Assembly (NCBI RefSeq): GCF_029407905.1 | Contig: NW_026577925.1 | Coordinates: forward strand, 434,001-498,000 | DNA length: 64,000 nt | From: Bubalus kerabau | Lineage: Eukaryota; Chordata; Mammalia; Artiodactyla; Bovidae | Direction of reading: 5' to 3' | Shown: piece by piece, positions 24,779 through 36,702 of the stretch | How the letters are laid out: each line of letters opens with the position of its first letter | Numbering within the stretch: position 1 is the stretch's first letter | Notes under the pieces: generated by a model | Seen by the model: the letters and a program-made list of their open reading frames with translations, nothing else | Told to the model about the DNA's origin: nothing | Databases searched by the model: none | Position numbers and translations under genes: made by a program

Positions 24779-27700
24779 CTCCTCTCTCAGGAACATTCTT
24801 GGCTCCTATCGAGACACCTCTGTGCGTGTAGCTACACACGCAACGTAGGGGCAAAGGGAGCCAGATTCTTTCCGTGGGGTGCTGATGCTTTGTGGCAAAG
24901 CACCTGCTTGAGAATCCATCAGCTTACGCTTCCCTCGCCTTGACAGAGGTCTCATTGCTGTAGCCCTTGGCAGTTTGGAAAGAAGAGGACCCTTACCTTT
25001 CATAAAGTGGGCCCTTGTCCTAGTTTGAAAGGAAAGGCAAGAGCTGAGCTGAGGCCAATAAGGCGCCAGTCAAGTCTGACATATTCCCGAAGCCTGCTCC
25101 TTCATGGAAAAAACGCTGTAATCTAGGAAGGTCTCTGCAAGGCTGGCAAAGGGCAGTCAGGAGCCTGCACCCTGCCTCTGGAATTACCGACTTCTGACAG
25201 ATCTGGAGGTCTCCCTTAGGGGAAGCTAACCCATTCTTCCAAATAGAGGCTTCCAAACGCAGGCCGCTTGGCTGCCTCTTGCTCTCTGAAGGAGGCCTGC
25301 TTTTCCCGCCTCCTATGAACCCCACATCCCAGCCTCTGGGAAAAGCGGATCTTGAAGATCTTTTCTCAGGGGTTGTTTCCACGGAGCTGGGGCCGAGCCT
25401 GGAGCCCCAAACGCACAGGGGAAGATAAACCACATGTACAAGTCTTTGCTCTCTAGGAGAGCTCTAGTGAACTTCACTCTGTCAGGAACGTTCTTGTTTC
25501 CTATGGAGACACCCCTGTCTGTGAAGCTGTGTACCGAACATGGAGACACAGAGTCTGATTCTCTCTGTGCAGCTTTGAAGCTGTCGTTCAAACAACAGCT
25601 TGAAAATCCATACAATGCTCTTCCTTACCCGTGACACAGTTCTCATTGCTATACCCCTTGGCAGTATTTAGAAATCCATACCCAAACCCTTCTCCTAGTA
25701 GGCCTGGGTCCTAGTTCGGAGGAACATGCAATGGCGGAGCTGAGGCCAATAAGGCACCAGTCAGGTCTCACACACTCTGGCAGCCTGATCGTCCAGGGAG
25801 ACTAAGGCCTGTTGTGCCTTGCAGGAGGCTCGCTTGTGTTACCTCCTGTGAACTGCGTTTGCCAGCCTGGGGGAATAGCGGTCCCTGGAGATCTTTTCTC
25901 AGGGGCTCCTTCCCCTGAGCTGGGGCGGACCTCGGGGACCCAACTCACAGGGCAAGGCAAAACCATATGGACAGGTCTATGCTCTGTAGCAGACTTCTAG
26001 TGAACCTCATCTCTCAGGAACATTCTTGGCTCCTATAGAGACACTTCTGTGTGTGAAGCTGCATACCTAACATAGGGGCAAAGAGACCCTGATTCTCTCA
26101 GTTCATTTTGACCCTGTCGTTCAGAAAACAGCTTGAGAATCCATAAAATGCTCCCCCTTACCGCTGAGAGAATTCTCACTGCTGTAGCCCTTGGCACTTT
26201 GTAGAAATCCGCACCCAAACGCTTCTCCAAATAGGCCTGGGTCCTAGTTCGGAGGAACAGGCAATGGTGGAACTGAGGCCAGCAAGGCAACAGTCAGGTT
26301 TCACACACTCTGGCAGCCTGCTCCTCCAGGGACAGTAAGGCCTCTTTTTCTCTGCAGGAGATTGACTTGCCTTACTTCCTGTGAACAGCGTTTCCCAGCC
26401 TCAGCGAAGCGGTTCCTGGAGATCTTTTCTCAGGGACAGTTTCCCCGGAGGTGTGGCGGACCTCGGGGACCCAACTCACAGGGGAAGGAAAAACCACATG
26501 GACAGGTCTATGCTCTGTAGGAGAGGTTTAGTGAACCTAATCTCTCAGGAACATTCTTGGCTCCTATAGAGACAACTCTGTGTGTGAAGCTACACTCCCA
26601 ACATTGGGGAACAGGGATCTTGGTTCTCTCCGTGGGGTGCTGATGCTTTGTAGTAAAGCACCTGCTTGAGAATCCATCCTCTTAGGCTTCCCTCACCTTT
26701 ACAGAGGTCTCATTGCTGTAGCCCTTGGCAGTTTGAAAAGAAGAAGACCCTTACCCTTCATAAAGTAGGCCCTTGTCCTAGTTTGAATGGAAAGGCAATA
26801 GCTGAGCTGAGGCCAATAAGTAGCCAGTCCCCTCTGACACATTCCCGAAGCCTGCTCCTTCATGGAATATAACTCTAGAATGTTGGAATGTCCTTGCAAG
26901 GCTGGCAAAGGGCAGTCAGGGACCAGCACCCTGCCTCTGGAATTACCTACTTCTGAGCAGATCTGGAGGTCTCCTTTAGGAGAAGCTAACCCATTCCTTC
27001 CAAATAGAGGCTTCAAAACACAGGCAGGTTGGCTGCCTTTCGTGCCCGAAGGAGGCTTGCTTTTCTCTCCTCCTATGAACCCCAGTTCCCAGCCTCTGGG
27101 AAAAGCGTATCTTGAAGATATTTTCTCAGGGGTTGTTTCCACGGAGCTGGGGCCGAGCCCGGGGCCCAAAGGCACAGGGGAAGGCAAGACCACATGGACA
27201 GGTCTATGCTCTGTAGCAGACCTCTAGTGAACCTCATCTCTCAGGAGCATTCTTGGCTCCTACAGAGACACCTCTGTGTGTGAAGCTGCGTACCTAACAT
27301 AGGGGCAGAGAGAGCCTGATTCTCTCTGTTCATTTTGACGCTGTCATTCAGAAAACAGCTTGAGAATCCATAAAATGCTCTCCCTTACCACCGAGAGAAT
27401 TCTCACTGCTGTAGCCCTTGGCACTTTGTAGAAATCTGCACCCAAACGCTTTTCCAAGTAGGCCTGGGTGCTAGCTCGGATGAACAGGCAATGGTGGAGC
27501 TGAGGCCAGTAAGGCAACAGTCAGGTTTCACACATTCTGGCAGCCTGCTCCTCCAGGGACTGTAAGGCCTCTTTTACTCTGCAGGAGATTCGCTTGCCTT
27601 ACTTCATGTGAACAGCATTTCCCAGCCTCGGCGAAGCCGTTCCTGGAGATCTTTTCTCAGGGACAGTTTCCCCGGAGGTGTGGCGGACCTCGAGGACCCA

Positions 27701-28560
27701 ACTCACAGGGGAAGGAAAAACCACATGGACAGGTCTATGCTCTGTAGGAGAGGTTTAGTGAACCTAATCTCTCAGGAACATTCTTGGCTCCTATAGAGAC
27801 AACTCTGTGTGTGAAGCTACACTCCCAACATTGGTGCACAGGGAGCTTGATTCTCTCCGTGGGGTGCTGATGCTTTGTGGCAAAGCACCTGCTTGAGAAT
27901 CCATCCTCTTAGGCTTCCCTCACCTTGACAGAGGTCTCATTGCTGTAGCCCTTGGCAGTTTGAAAAGAAGAAGACCCTTACCCTTCATAAAGTAGGGCCT
28001 TGTCCTAGTTTGAATGGAAAGGCAATAGCTGAGCTGAGGTCAATAAGGAGCCAGTCCCATCTGACACATTCCCGAAGCCTGCTCCTTCATGGAAAATAAC
28101 TCTAGAATCTAGGAATATCTTTGCAAGGCTAGCAAAGGGCAGTCAGGAACCAGTACCCTGCCTCTGGAATTACCGACTTCTGAGCAGATCTGGAGGTCTC
28201 CTTTAGGAGAAGCTAACCCATTCCTTCCAAATAGAGGCTTCAAAACACAGGCAGGTGGGCTGCCTTTTCGTTCCCTATGGAGGCGTGCTTTTCTCTCCTC
28301 CTATGAACCCCGGTTCCCAGACACTGGGAAAAGTGGATCTTGAAGATATTTTCTCAGGGGTTGTTTCCACGGAGCTGGGGCCGAGCCTGGAGACCCAAAG
28401 GCACAGGGGAAGGCAAGACCACATGGACAAGCCATTGCTCTTTAGTATAGCTCTAATGAACCTTACTCTGTCAGGATCTTTCTTGATTCCTACGGAGACA
28501 CACCTGTGTGTGAAGCTGCGGCCACAGAGAGCCTGATTACCCTGTGCAGCGCTGAGTCTG
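24779..28560. repeat. Alternating S/L tandem repeat array 1, right part
   Basis: Unit anchors are at 25443, 25976, 26507, 27203, 27734 and about 28432, giving S (533), S (531), L (696), S (531) and L (698). The normal alternation is broken by an S-S doublet at 25443-26507. From about 25200 the sequence matches 57249-60606 at an offset of 32,045-32,048 bp. Confidence 0.85.
25443..26507. repeat. S-S doublet breaking the S/L alternation
   Basis: Two consecutive short units of 533 and 531 bp with no L between them. The same doublet occurs at 57491-58554, so it predates the block duplication. Confidence 0.75.
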
Positions 28561-28815
28561 GGCGGCTAAACAACAGCTTGGGAATGCAGCCTGGGGCGCT
28601 TCCCTTCCCTCGGACAGAGCTCTCCTTGCGGTAGGCCTTGGTAGTTTGCATACAATGGGGCCCTAAGCCCTCTGCAAGTTGGCCTGGCTCCTAGGTCCAA
28701 AGGGCAGGCCAGAGCGGAGCTGAGGCTGTCAGGCTCCAGACACATCTCCCATACTCCTACATCCTGCTCCTACCCGGGCGTGAACGCTAGAAGCTGGGAA
28801 GGTACCTGGACCATG
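28561..28815. repeat. Diverged GC-rich S/L edge unit leading into the C unit
   Basis: Begins 'ggcggctaaacaacagcttggg' and remains recognisably S/L-like ('gagcggagctgagg', 'gctagaagctgggaagg') but is much diverged and GC-richer. It matches 61941-62189 at an offset of 33,383 bp. Compared with block II, two further diverged units (60684-62020) are missing here. Confidence 0.7.
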
Positions 28816-29170
28816 CAGGGGCGGGACGAACGCGGTCGGCGTGGGGCGGGGGTCGGCTTCTGGCGGGGGTGGGGGCGGGCTTCCCAGTTGTGCTCTGGGA
28901 GGTGGACACTGAGGCTGAAAACGCGCCGGGAGCGCACCCGGGACTGGGTAAACCCGGGCTGCGCGGGTCGAGATTCCGATGGCTTTGGGTGGGGGTCGGT
29001 CCCAGTTGTGCTCCCGGGGGTCGCCACTGCGGCTGGGAACGCGCCGGGAGCGCGGCAGGGGCGGGGCTAACCCTGGGGGCGCGGGGCGGGGGTCGGCTCA
29101 TGGGGGGGATGGGGAGGGGTTCCCAGTTGCGCTCTCGGGGGTTGCAACTGCGGCTGGGAACGCCCATTTC
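28816..29170. repeat. CpG-rich ~120-bp minisatellite of C1
   Basis: Three tandem versions of a GC-rich unit marked by 'cccagttg' at 28883, 29001 and 29122 (spacing 118 and 121 bp). It is dense in CpG and in GGGCGGG-type GC boxes, as in CpG-island promoters. No TATA box was seen. Confidence 0.75.
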
Positions 29171-29230
29171 GTCCGCTCCTGGGTCCCCAAGGATCGCCAT
29201 CCCGTGGGTGCAGTGGAGGGCTGCGGACCA

Positions 29231-29239
29231 CAGGTAAGG
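29231..29239 (+). promoter_or_regulatory. Splice-donor-like site CAG|GTAAGG in C1
   Basis: Strong consensus 5' splice site just downstream of the GC-rich minisatellite. Kept in C3 (38191) and C4 (62493); altered to GTCAGG in C2 (33722). Acceptor-like 'tttctttccttag' and 'ttcatttcag' sequences lie downstream around 30410-30600. Confidence 0.4.
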
Positions 29240-29689
29240 GAACTGGGACTGCGTGGAGCAGGGAACCAAGTATTCCGCCGTCTGTTGGCACATTCTCGGA
29301 GCTCCCCAACCTGGCGGTCGCAGAAAGTCCTTGCCTTTGGGGTCAAGGCCTTTACCGCTCCACCCCTCTGCTGAAAAATCTCCGAGTCTGCGCGGTTCTT
29401 CCAAGCAGCCTAGTGTCCGCTGGAAGTCCAAGGGACAGAACACTGAACTCTGGCCGGCTGGCCCAGCCCTGCTTCTGGCACTTTGTAAGCCAGCGGGCCC
29501 TTGAGCACCTGCTGGGATGGGAAAGGGAAGGGTCCACGGATTGCACCCTAGAAACTTAGTAGGGTGCATGGATTTCAAACCCTGGTGGCCGCCCAGGCAG
29601 CAAAGAAGTGGGGAGGGCACCTTGCTGCCCTTTAATGGCAGAATCTGTGGTTGTCCAGCTGTGTGGGCCTTTTCATGAGGACCCTGTGC

Positions 29690-29695
29690 AATAAA
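29690..29695 (+). terminator. Poly(A) signal AATAAA of C1
   Basis: Followed within 10 bp by GT-rich 'ggtgttttgg', a typical downstream element. Identical in context in C2 (34181) and C4 (62950). Confidence 0.55.
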
Positions 29696-29710
29696 AGTTT
29701 GGTGTTTTGG

Positions 29711-31252
29711 AACTGAATAATTAGAACGTGTAAAAGCTTTAAATTATGTGGTGGTGTAATTAAAATCAAAACAAAACAAAACCAAGCTCCAAGTGTTTTG
29801 CAAATGGAGGTTTAAATATTGAAGGACTGTATTCCTTGCACTGTGGCATTCTATCAAGAAGTGTGCAGGATTTTTTTTTTTTTTTAAGAAAAGTGTTCGA
29901 AGTGAGGGAAACAGGAAACCCAGAGGTGCCCCTGTATTTTGGGGAAGGCCTTAGGAGGTCACTTGGAAATGCTGCTGGCTGTGGGGGAGGGGGGCAGATG
30001 GGCTGTGCAGGCTTGTCCTTTGCATGGATGTTCTTGTGTTTGGAAACCCAGCTCGGAGCCATCTCCTGATGTGTAAGAATTTCGCAGACAAACCTTGAGC
30101 TAAGCAATGCATTTTTTCCTAAGAAAATGTTTGTCTTAAGCGATGTAAATATCCTATGTATTTCCGCTAGACTCTGGCTTCAGGTCGGTTCCCCCAAAAG
30201 GCTCAGAAGCGATTTGAACAAAACAGCATGTTTTCCTCCTAGCTTGTTCTCCTTATCTATGTTAAGGAAATGATATATTTGCCTGCAATACTGCCTTTCT
30301 TCAAGATTCATGTCAATCAAGTTTTGGCCCGGGATGACTCACCTGCTGCCAATATTATCTCAATGCATGTCGTGGGGGAAGGGCCTGGTGCCATTCCCTG
30401 AAACAGTTCCTTTCTTTCCTTAGCTGACTGCTAGTGCCTGTAGAATATCTGGCTAAAGACCAGCAGGGGGTACTCTTACTACCCCCCCCCACCCCGCCTC
30501 AAGTCTAAGTCAGCAGCTTTCTCTATCTCTTTAATACTTTAATAACACTTGATGACACAAAAGCTCTGAGCGATCAAATCATATCAAATCTTCATTTCAG
30601 ATTGAAGATGCATTCCATGGTATTGCCATCTTTAGTCTTTCCATCGTTATGGAATATCTGTCCATGTATTCAGGATAGTTTTCAGCCAGGGTGTATAAGT
30701 TCCAGTGTGCCAGTCTTGTCATCCTCGTTACATCCATGGCAAAGTGTTTTATTCATGTTGATATTATTGAAAGGGAATTTTTTAAAATTCCTTTTCAGAT
30801 TATTATCTGCTAATGTATACAGATAAAACTGTGTAATCATTCATTTTTATCAGTTTGGACAGCTTGATAGTTGTCTTTAATTTCTTCACTTTCTGACACT
30901 TTAAGATTATCCTGGGACACATATGTAATGCCTCACCCCTAAATTCAGACATGTGTTCAAAGAACTTCTGTCCTTTTATTTATTTATTTATTCTTTAACA
31001 TTGAAATCGTTTTGACTATGCTGGGTGTTTGTTGCTAGATGGAAGTAGCTAGGACCTCTGGACTGCAGTCTCTCATCTCTTGCTGACCTCTTGTTGACCT
31101 CTGCAGATTCCTGGTAGGTGGGAGCTTGTTAGTTCCTTGTTCCTTATCAGAACCTCCTGTGGTAAGTGTTTTTCTCTTCTCTGTTGCCTGGTAAGGGTGG
31201 GTGGTCATGGGCATCCCAAAGTTGGCTAGAAGTCAATTATTTAGGCAGGCTT
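29711..31252. other. A/T-rich non-coding part of C1
   Basis: No supported gene. Holds a T-run at about 29871-29886, a C-run at about 30482-30490, and a (TTTA)n stretch at 30974-30993. Matches C2 at 34202-35718 over its length. Confidence 0.7.
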
Positions 31253-31264
31253 GTGCATAGATAT
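31253..31264. other. Target-site duplication left of Bov-A2 (C1)
   Basis: 'gtgcatagatat', repeated exactly at 31538-31549. Confidence 0.8.
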
Positions 31265-31537
31265 GGGAGAAGGCAATGGCACCCCACTCCTGGAAAATCC
31301 CAAGGACGGAGGAGCCTGGTAGGCTGCAGTCCATGGGGTGGCTAAGAGTCGGACACCACTGAGCGACTTCATTTTCACTTTTCACTTTCATGCATAGGAG
31401 GAGGAAATGGCAACCCACTCCAGTGTTCTTGCCTAGAGAACCCCAGGGACTGCGGGGCCTGGTGGGCTGCCATCTATGACGTGGCACAGGGTCGGCCTCA
31501 ACTGAACCACTTAGCAGCTGCAGCAGCAGCAGCAGCA
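31265..31537 (+). mobile_element. Bov-A2 SINE in C1
   Basis: Dimeric ruminant SINE: first half 'gggagaaggcaatggcacc', second half 'gaggaaatggcaacccac', then an (AGC)n tail at about 31514-31537. Flanked by a perfect 12-bp target duplication. Compared with C2 it has lost about 20 bp of the first half ('agtactcttgcgtggaaaa' region). Confidence 0.92.
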
Positions 31538-31549
31538 GTGCATAGATAT
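31538..31549. other. Target-site duplication right of Bov-A2 (C1)
   Basis: Second copy of 'gtgcatagatat'. Confidence 0.8.
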
Positions 31550-32260
31550 CAAAGGGGATGAGAACAGTCAGGTAGGATCACATATGTCACCGTGAAACAA
31601 TACTTCTCCTCTTAGCCAAAGCTAACAAAAGATTTCTGTTCTAGGTCAACCTAGAAGAGATCACTTAAGAGGTAAAGAAACTTAAACTCCATTAGCAAAG
31701 GCAGTTCAACATCTCAAGAAAACTTGTGCTAGGCACAAAACTCTTTTCTGGGGGCCTACTTTCCCTACAACCTCCTTATCCCATTCTGTACCCATTCCTC
31801 TGCTTCTCCCGTCCTGAAAATGCCACCTGTAAGACAGAACTACTTCATTTTCCTTCTTAAAGTGTGATTGCATTCCATACATTCTTGTAATAACAAGTCA
31901 TACATTTCCCTTCAGCAACCAAGAACTGACTCTTATATTGGCATTTGATAGATTGGTGAGCATACCTATCAGTGATAATAGCGCCCACCCCGCTTCCTGC
32001 AAGAACAGAACAAAACAAAACAAAACAAAAAAATTGCTTTCTTACATTTAATATGTTCGGATGGTGCCAGTCACTATTCATGCAGAGTCAAAAATCTCTT
32101 TTGTTTCTGTGTAAAAGGGAGGTCCTTTCAAGTCGTGAATGTTTAAGAAGTTTCATTTATTTGGAAGTGACCTAGCTATTCAATACACTGTCGTCACTTA
32201 GTTTAGCACCAGGATAGAAACTCAGGTAACCAAAACACCTGGAGGAACGATTGTAAGTAA
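31550..32260. other. Non-coding spacer of C1
   Basis: No gene seen. Includes an (AAAAC)n run at about 32006-32033. C2 counterpart is 36038-36702. Confidence 0.65.
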
Positions 32261-32437
32261 AGTTCAGTTCACTTGCTCAGTCGAGTCTGACTCTTTGTGA
32301 CCCCGTGGCCTGAAGGACGCCAGGCTTCCGTGTCCATCACCAACTCCAGGGGCTTGTCAAACTCATGTCCATCGAGTCAGTGATGCCATCCAACCATCTT
32401 ATCCTCTGTCATCCCCTTCTCCTCTGCCTTCAATCAA
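32261..32437. mobile_element. Truncated ruminant dispersed repeat (ART2A/Bov-type) in C1
   Basis: Contains the hallmark 'agttcagttc', 'gctcagtcgagtctgactc', 'gtgtccatcaccaactcc' and 'gtgatgccatccaaccatc' run shared by bovid ART2A/Bov-tA/BovB-derived repeats. Truncated after 'tctgccttcaatc'. The exact subfamily needs a repeat-library match. Confidence 0.75.
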
Positions 32438-33165
32438 GACTATGAGAGGCAGATATTTTAGAGTATAATTATTGTTAAGAGTTTATCTAAAAGCTCATAT
32501 CACATTTACATTTTTTACATTGGTTGTTGCTGTTTCCAGGTACTTTCTTGCTGACAAGCTTGTGACACATATAACAATAGAGCAATTTTTACCTCAAAAG
32601 AAACCTAGGCACTATGAACATGTTGTGCTTAATGTTCTTGACTCTTAGACATGTCTATAGTGGAGGAGCAAAACCAAAAATACTAGATATTTAATATTGA
32701 CTAGTTCCCAGTTCACGGGACTCTGACATTCATTTAGGTCAATGTTTTCTTGTATTTCCAGCAGTTTGATTTGGAAGGGCTGCCTTGTCTTGAGACCATT
32801 GAAATCAGAACTCAGAACTTGAGCAATATTATCAAAAAACACAAGGCTCACACTGACATATACCTTAATCCAGACAGACAGACAAGACATCTTCCAGTTT
32901 TCCGCCTGAGATTTAAAATATTTCTTTGAGCCGTTTTCCTGGGGAGTGGGGTGGGGGGAGTGGGGGTGGCAGCGAGGCGGGCTTGGGTAACAAGCTAATT
33001 GTTGGTCATTGCATATGCAAAGAACCAGCTTTCCGGGTTCCAAGGAAAAAAGTTTCCTTGGTACCCAATTTTGTTTGGATCTATAGACTCTCATGGCCCT
33101 CCTAGGTCAGGACATCATTCCTTTCTGTAGTCCTCGTTTGAACCCTAAATCATAGACAGCTTGGA
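32438..33165. other. Non-coding 3' part of C1
   Basis: A/T-rich. Holds a minus-strand open frame of 149 codons (32645-33094), partly preserved in C2 (37095-37538). No recognisable domain; treated as unsupported. Confidence 0.6.
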
Positions 33166-33339
33166 TTGTCTCTGTAGGGTGGATGTATTGTCCTCGTGTT
33201 TGACCTGGCGGCAGTAGCGAGGTCCGAGAGCCTCTCCTGGAACCGGGCGTGGGGACGGGGCTCACCAGGAGCCCCTGGTGGAAGTGGGCAACGCCCCGGG
33301 AGCGCGCCAGGGGCAGGGCGATCCTGGGCGGCGCGGGTC

Positions 33340-33650
33340 GGGGTTCTGGTCGGGAGGGGGTGGGGGGCGGTAACAGTTGTGCTCTCGGGGGTCCCCACTG
33401 CAGCTGGAAACACGCTGGGAGTGCGGCAGGGGCGGGGTGAACCCGGGTGGCGCGGGGCGGGGTTCCGCTCCTGGCGGGGGTGGGGGAGGGCTTCCCAGTT
33501 GTGCTCTCGGTGGTGGCCACTGAGGCTGGAAACGCGCCGGGAGCGCACCCGGGGCGGGGTAAACCTGGGCTGCGCGGGTCGAGATTTAGATGGCTGTGGG
33601 TGGGGGTTCGGTCCCAGTTGTGCTCTCGGGGGTCACCACTGCGGCTAGGA
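33340..33650. repeat. CpG-rich ~120-bp minisatellite of C2
   Basis: Marker 'cagttgtgctct' near 33371, 33493 and 33614 (spacing about 121 bp), with further degenerate GC-rich sequence upstream from about 33230. Confidence 0.7.
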
Positions 33651-34200
33651 ACGCCCATTTCCTACGCTCCTGTGTCCCCAAGGATCCACATCTAGTGGGT
33701 GCAGCAGAGGGCTGCGGGCCACAGGTCAGGGAACTGGGACTGCTTGGAGCAGGGAACCAAGTATTCCGCCCTCTGTTGGCACATTCTCGGAGCTCCCCAA
33801 CCTGGCGGTCGCAGAAAGTCCTTGCCTTTGGGGTCAAGGCCTTTACCGCTCCACCCCTCTGCTGAAAAATCTCCGAGTCTGCGCGGTTCTTCCAAGCAGC
33901 CTAGTGTCCGCTGGAAGTCCAAGGGACAGAACACTGAACTCTGGCCGGCTGGCCCAGCCCTGCTTCTGGCACTTTGTAAGCCAGCGGGCCCTTGAGCACC
34001 TGCTGGGATGGGAAAGGGAAGGGTCCACGGATTGCACCCTAGAAACTTAGTAGGGTGCATGGATTTCAAACCCTGGTGGCCGCCCAGGCAGCAAAGAAGT
34101 GGGGAGGGCACCTTGCTGCCCTTTCATGGCAGAATCTGTGGCTGTCCTGATGCGTGGGCCTTTTCATGGGGACCTTGTGCAATAAAAGTTTGGTGTTTTG
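33651..34200 (+). ncRNA. Possible short non-coding transcript unit in C2
   Basis: Counterpart of 29171-29710, ending in AATAAA at 34181-34186. The donor-like site reads CAG|GTCAGG at 33722, weaker than in the other copies. Confidence 0.25.
34181..34186 (+). terminator. Poly(A) signal AATAAA of C2
   Basis: Same context as in C1, followed by 'agtttggtgttttgg'. Confidence 0.55.
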
Positions 34201-34201
34201 G

Positions 34202-35718
34202 TACTGAATAATTAGAAACTGTAAAAAGTTTAAATTATGTGGTGGTGTAATTAAAAAACAAAACAAAACCAAGCCCCAAGTGTTTGGCACAGGGAGGTTT
34301 AAGTATTGAAGGCCTGTTTTCCTTGCACTGTGGCATTCTATCAAGAAGTGTGCAGGATTTTTTTTTTTTAAGAAAAGTGTTCGAAGTGAGGGAAACAGGA
34401 AACCCAGAGGTGCCCCTGTATTTTGGGGAAGGCCTTAGGAGGTCACTTGGAAATGCTGCTGGCTGTGGGGGAGGGGGGCAGATGGGCTGTGCAGGCTTGT
34501 CCTTTGCATTCATGTTCTTGTGTGTAGAAACCCAGCTCGGAGCCATCTCCTGATGTGTAAGAATTTCGCAGACAAACCTTGAGTTAAGCAATGCATTTGT
34601 TCCTGAGGAAATGTTTGTCTTAAGCGATGTAAACATCCTATGTATATCTGCTGGACTCTGGCTTCAGGTCAGTTCCCCCAATAGGCTCAGAAACGACTTG
34701 AACAAAACAGTATGTTTGCCTCGTACCTTGTTCTAATCTATGTTAAGGAAATGATATATTTGCCTGGAATACTGCCTTTCTTCAAGATTCATGTCAATCA
34801 GTTTTTGGCCCAGGATGACTCACCTGCTGCCAATGTGACCTCAAGGCATGTCGTGGGGGAGGGGCCTGGTGCCATTCCCTGAGACAGTGCCTTTCTTTCC
34901 TTAGCTGACTGCTAGTGCCTGTAGAATATCTGGCTAGAGACCAGCAGGGCGTACACCTCGCCTCAAGTCTAAGTCAGCAGCTTTCTCTATCTCATTTATA
35001 CTTTAATAACAATTGATGACACAAAAGCTCTGAGCGATCAAATCATATCAAATCTTCATTTCAGATTGAAGATGCATTCCATGGTATTGCCATCTTAAGT
35101 CTTTCCATTGTTATGGAATACCTGTCCATGTATTCAGGATAGTTTTCAGCCAGGGTGTATAAGTTCCAGTGTGCCAGTCTTGTCATCCTCGTTACATCCA
35201 TGGCAAAGTGTTGTATTCATGTTGACATTATTGAAAGGGAATTTTTTTTAATTCCTTTTCAGATTATTATCTGCTAATATATACAGAAAAAACTGTGTAA
35301 TCTTTCGTTTTTATCAGTTTGGACAGCTTGATAGTTGTCTTTAATTTCTTTCCTTTCTCATACTTTAAGATTTTCCGGGCACCGTACATGTACTGCCTCA
35401 CCCCTAATCTCATTCATGTGTTCAAAGAACTTCTGTCCTTTATTTGTTTACTTATTTTTTGCAACATTGAATTCGTTTTGACTATGCTGGGTGTCTGCTG
35501 CAAGATGGAAGTTGCTAGGACCTCTGGACTGCAGTCTTCCATCTCTTACTGACCTCTTGTTGACCTCTGCAGAATCCTGGTTGGCGGGAGCTTGTTAGTT
35601 CCTCGTTCCTTACCAGGACCTCCTGTGGTAAGTGTTTTTCTCTTCTCTGTTGCCTTGTAAGGGTGGATGGTCATTGGCATCCCAAAGCTAGCTAGAAGTC
35701 AATTATTTAGGCAGGCTT
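34202..35718. other. A/T-rich non-coding part of C2
   Basis: Counterpart of 29711-31252. No supported gene. It has lost the long C-run seen in C1 (reads 'cagggcgtacacctcgcc'). Confidence 0.65.
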
Positions 35719-35730
35719 GTGCATAGATAT
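35719..35730. other. Target-site duplication left of Bov-A2 (C2)
   Basis: 'gtgcatagatat'. The right copy at 36026-36037 has one substitution ('gtgcatcgatat'). Confidence 0.8.
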
Positions 35731-36025
35731 GGGAGAAGGCAATGGCACCCCACTCCAGTACTCTTGCGTGGAAAATCCCATGGATGGAGGAGCCTGGTAG
35801 GCTGCAGTCCATGGGGTCGCTAAGAGTCGGACACCACTGAGCGACTTCACGTTCACTTTTCACTTTCATGCATGGGAGGAGGAAATGGCAACCCACTCCA
35901 GTGTTCTTGCCTAGAGAACTCCAGGGACTGGGGGGCCTCGTGGGCTGCCGTCTATGGGGTCGCACAGAGTCGGACACGACTGAAACGACTTAGCAGCAGC
36001 AGCGGCGGCAGCAGCAGCAGAAGCA
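35731..36025 (+). mobile_element. Bov-A2 SINE in C2
   Basis: Same insertion point and same target duplication as the SINE in C1, so it was present before the C unit was tandemly duplicated. Complete in both halves, with an (AGC/GGC)n tail near 35993-36022. Confidence 0.92.
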
Positions 36026-36037
36026 GTGCATCGATAT

Positions 36038-36702
36038 CAAAAGGGCTGCAAACAGTCAGGAAGGATCACATATGTCACCGTGAAACACTACTTCTCCACT
36101 TAGCCAAAGCTAACCAAAGATTTCTGTTCTAGGTCAACCTAGAAGAGATCACTTAAGAGGTAAAGAAACTTAAACTCCATTAGCAAAGGCAGTTCGACAT
36201 CTCAAGAAAACTTGTGCTAGGCACAGAACTCTTTTCTGGGGGTCCACTTTCCCTACAACCTCCTTATCCCGTTCTGTACCCATTCCTTTGCTTCTCCCAT
36301 CCTGAAACGGCCACCTGTAAGACAGAACTACTTTGTTTTCCTTCCTCAAGTGCCATTGCATTCCACATACTTTCTTGTAATAACAAGTCATACATTTCCC
36401 TTCAGCAACCAAGAACTGACTTTTATATTGGCATTGGCTATAGCCCGCCCCCCTCCCCCCACCCCCAAGAACAGAACAAAACAAAACAAAACAATTGCTT
36501 TCTTACATTTAACATGTCAGGATGGTGCCAGACACTATTCATGGAGAGTCTAAAATCTCTTTTGTTTCTGTGTAAAAGGGAGGTCCTTTCAAGTCGTGAA
36601 TGTTTCAGAACTTTCATTTATTTGGAAATGACCTAGCTATTCAATACACTGTCGTCACAAGGATAGAAACTCGGGTAACCAAAACACCTGGAGAAACGTT
36701 TG
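36038..36702. other. Non-coding spacer of C2
   Basis: Counterpart of 31550-32260, with an (AAAAC)n run near 36475-36492. No gene seen. Confidence 0.6.

Larger units (their letters stand above)
19081..25395. repeat. Duplicated block, copy I (partner 46195-52520)
   Basis: Near-identical to 46195-52520. The offset is exactly 27,114 bp from about 19081 to the LTR at 23485, about 27,124 bp after it, and 27,126 bp near 25200. It spans the satellite I array edge, the satellite-to-S/L junction, the first S/L units and the solo LTR. Left of 19081 the two copies diverge to ordinary satellite similarity ('agaccgattcc' versus 'agaccacgcag'). To the right, similarity to this partner fades by about 25395-25480, where copy I instead follows the 57-kb region. 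Confidence 0.88.
29171..29710 (+). ncRNA. Possible short non-coding transcript unit in C1
   Basis: A ~0.5-kb stretch between a CpG-rich promoter-like minisatellite and an AATAAA followed by a GT-rich element. It is highly similar in all four C units, more so than would be needed by chance flanks. Open frames through it (for example 29253-29504) are not kept in the same frame or length in the other copies, so a protein is unlikely. Transcription is inferred from signals only. Confidence 0.3.
28816..33165. repeat. C-unit macrosatellite, copy 1
   Basis: First of four related units in the window. Common landmarks (AATAAA at 29690, 34181 and 38620) give tandem periods of 4,491 and 4,439 bp. Order within the unit: CpG-rich ~120-bp minisatellite, GC-moderate exon-like stretch with poly(A) signal, then about 3.4 kb of A/T-rich DNA with a Bov-A2 SINE and a second ruminant repeat. 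I do not recognise the unit as a named gene or satellite. Confidence 0.8.

Noticed and set aside
21000..28560. S/L units as a multi-exon gene family
   Set aside because: 'ag/gt' words recur by repetition only. No frame is maintained across units, and unit borders show tandem-repeat alternation rather than exon structure.
28787..29620. 277-codon minus-strand frame across the C1 minisatellite
   Set aside because: Proline/arginine/alanine-rich translation of a GC-rich tandem repeat. The counterparts in C2-C4 are broken into different frames.
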